64,000 bases of DNA from the NCBI GenBank assembly GCA_028554755.1, contig JAPTOF010000019.1, forward strand, positions 2,614,001 to 2,678,000, read 5' to 3'. The notes beneath the pieces are model-generated. The model did no database searches, was not told the origin of the DNA, and saw nothing but the letters and a program-made list of their open reading frames with translations. Below are positions 62,194 to 64,000 of this stretch, piece after piece. How positions within the stretch are numbered: position 1 is the stretch's first letter; every line of letters begins with the position of its first letter. This stretch comes from Cordia subcordata (taxonomy: Eukaryota; Streptophyta; Magnoliopsida; Boraginales; Cordiaceae). The translations under genes were made by a program, and so were the position numbers.

Positions 62194-63584
62194 CGGAAAT
62201 GTCGCCGGACAACCAATTTCAGGTGGGTTTTAGAGAGGAAGTGATGGGTAGAGAAGGAGACTATGGTGTGATTTTCGAGCGTTTAGTGTGTGAAGTGCGT
62301 GTTTCTTGATTTCATTGACGAGAAATATGGTGGTGTTGTGGGGGGTTAGAAGTAAGAGCGAAACGAGGAACGTTGAGCTTTTGACGCTCTCTGTAACGGC
62401 TAGTTTTGTGGGTGGGCTGGGTTTTGGGGCGTTGAATAGTTTTTTTTAAACCTTGATGTGAATTGTGATGTGATTTTGCAGACGTCGACTCTTGTAACGG
62501 CTAGTTTGTTAGTTGGGCTACGTTTTGGGGCGTTGGATTAATTTATTTAAACGTTGATCTAATTTTGCATCCGTCGACTTCACTGATCGAGAAAATTTTA
62601 GACTAACATTTTTTGCGATAATTGTTGAAAGAAAAAGAAAAAAGCTGTGTCATGCTCGCTTACTGAAACATGATCAAGAATTATTTTGAAGGGTTTATTT
62701 TTTTAATAGTCTCTGAATTATTAAATTTGTCCCATTTTTACTTATTAGTTTTTAAAATAATTTTTTTAGTTTTTGAATTTTCATAAATGGAATGTCGTTA
62801 GTCTTTCAAATAATTTTTATTACATTTTTAACACCAGAACATACATGAAATGCACGCACTGATCAACCGGTAGCATTGCCCGTTACCACACTATTGTTAA
62901 AAATGTGACAAAAATTACTTGAAGGACTGACGACATTCCATTATCAAAGTTCAAGGAGTAAAAAGTTCATTTTGAAAATTAAAAGGCTAAAATGTAACAA
63001 AGTTAATAACCTAGGGAGACTATTGGAGAAATAAACCCTATTTTGAATTAATAGATTTGAGTCCTATTTATTTATTTATTGCTATTACAATAATATTATT
63101 TGAGTACTAAATGTTTTATGATTTTAATTTTATGATTTAACATTTATAAAGAAAAGAATTGCCGACCAATTAAATGAGGCCACGTGGCTCCCATTTTATA
63201 GTGTAAACTTTTTATTATTTTTTTTTGGGTTTTTTTTTTTTTGGTGGGAGGGAGCGGGGTTGTTTAGATAAACTTTTTGATATTTGGTGATATTTGATGA
63301 GAGAAAGATTGTTGGCCAATTATAGTGTATCACAAGGCAAGATTTAATAGTTGAAGTGATGATATAAGATAATTAAAACATGATGGTTAATGAGGAGACA
63401 AGATGACAATTGACAAGTTAAGAAAGAAATTTTCAGCCAACGAGTAATTTAGTCAAAGAAAATATATACATCACAAATTCTAATATTTTAGCACAATCTC
63501 ACTGCTTTTTAATTTTGAAAAACAAGAAGTATTTCTTCATGAACCTAATATTATAAGATAATGATCTTGAGCAAAATTTGAAAC
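62194..63584. other. Intergenic DNA upstream of the TPX2-domain gene
   Basis: The first ~150 bases are probable 5' UTR and promoter of the TPX2-domain gene, and GTAACGGCTAG occurs twice (62393 and 62494) as part of a short diverged repeat. The remainder is AT-rich with homopolymer tracts. No coding frame was supported. Confidence 0.6.
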
Positions 63585-63670
63585 CTAGTCATCTTCCTCA
63601 TCTTCAGCCGCATAATCATCATCACCGTCTTTCATTTCATCTTTCATTTCATCATCATGTCCAATATCCT
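63585..63670 (-). CDS. Possible acidic C-terminal exon of an unidentified gene
   Basis: On the minus strand, an acceptor-like sequence (TTTTTTCCAGAGTAG) precedes an open stretch ending in a TAG at 63585-63587. It encodes a very acidic tail (GHDDEMKDEMKDGDDDY, then AAEDEEDD). A second acidic stretch (YNEFEEPVEHDDKMEDRSH) lies further upstream on the same strand at about 63740-63805. The composition looks like the tail of a chromatin or nuclear protein, but I do not recognise it. The body of the gene would lie right of the window. It could also be simple GAT-rich repeat. Confidence 0.25.
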
Positions 63671-63805
63671 ACTCTGGAAAAAAGTGTGTCATGCTTGCTT
63701 TTTGTACCATGCCACACGCAATTTTAGCCATCATAAATCACAACAATCTTATGTGACCTATCTTCCATTTTATCATCATGTTCAACAGGTTCCTCAAATT
63801 CATTA

Positions 63806-64000
63806 TATGATCTGTAAGCATTATTCTTTCTCCCATTCAAATTAATATGTTTGGTGCTATCATATTCGCGTTATGCAGATACCTTCTTGATTTATTATTT
63901 GTTGGTTTAACGAAAGCCATGATAATTGCATAATATGTTAAACCGTTCTATGTGAGATGTAAAGAGAAAACGTAAAGTTTAGAGAGTATGTTAATTGTCT
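63806..64000. other. AT-rich end of window, nothing recognised
   Basis: No coding frame, repeat or RNA gene is seen. If the acidic exon at 63585-63670 is real, this stretch would be intron or upstream exon of that gene. Confidence 0.4.

Noticed and set aside
61817..62233. 138-codon plus-strand open frame
   Set aside because: Antisense to the first exon of the TPX2-domain gene; Phe/Leu-rich, as expected from antisense of a Lys-rich exon.
1..64000. CRISPR arrays, prophage or bacterial operons
   Set aside because: No regularly spaced direct repeats with unique spacers, no bacterial-type ORF runs; gene structure is that of a plant nucleus.

Overview
This is a nuclear genomic window from a flowering plant, most likely a eudicot. 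The DNA is AT-rich, genes are split by many GT-AG introns, and exons are GC-richer than their surroundings. There are non-LTR retrotransposon remnants, MITE-like, Helitron-like and SINE-like insertions, and no prokaryotic gene organisation. The species cannot be named from sequence alone.

Layout, left to right. 1-9400: no convincing gene; AT-rich repeat territory with microsatellites, a SINE-like element, an array of 'TTGCAACGG' motifs, a ~540 bp inverted-repeat element and a Helitron-like element. 9400-12000 (+): a single-coding-exon F-box protein gene with a probable 5'-UTR intron. 12515-28080 (-): a 17-coding-exon gene for a three-RRM hnRNP Q/R-like RNA-binding protein (657 aa), with two LINE remnants, a MITE-like element and decayed copies of one of its own exon ends in its introns. 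28.1-31.9 kb: intergenic repeats. 32080-48497 (+): a 28-exon SCC2/Nipped-B cohesin-loader gene (1777 aa) with the PHD finger of plant SCC2. 49416-51913 (-): an acyl-CoA synthetase of the 4CL-like family, best matched to ACOS5, convergent with SCC2 and containing a GC-AG intron. 53457-57192 (-): the beta subunit of mitochondrial processing peptidase (525 aa, nine exons). 59041-62193 (-): a TPX2-domain microtubule protein (509 aa, eight exons). 62.3-64 kb: intergenic, with an acidic C-terminal-exon-like stretch on the minus strand at 63585-63670.

The genes form no operon or pathway cluster. They are unrelated housekeeping or developmental genes: ubiquitin ligase adaptor, RNA processing, chromosome cohesion, sporopollenin precursor activation, mitochondrial import, microtubules. 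F-box and hnRNP genes are tail to tail, hnRNP and SCC2 are head to head across ~4 kb, SCC2 and ACOS5 are tail to tail across ~0.9 kb, and the last three genes are co-oriented. I found no new multi-gene system. The most notable points are gene-structure and transposon details: decayed exon-end duplicates in an intron, a LINE insertion with intact target-site duplication, a non-canonical GC splice donor, a ~30-residue tandem repeat in the hnRNP tail, and a family of short inverted-repeat elements.

All exon models were built by hand from splice signals, reading-frame continuity and remembered family sequence. They were not confirmed with transcripts.
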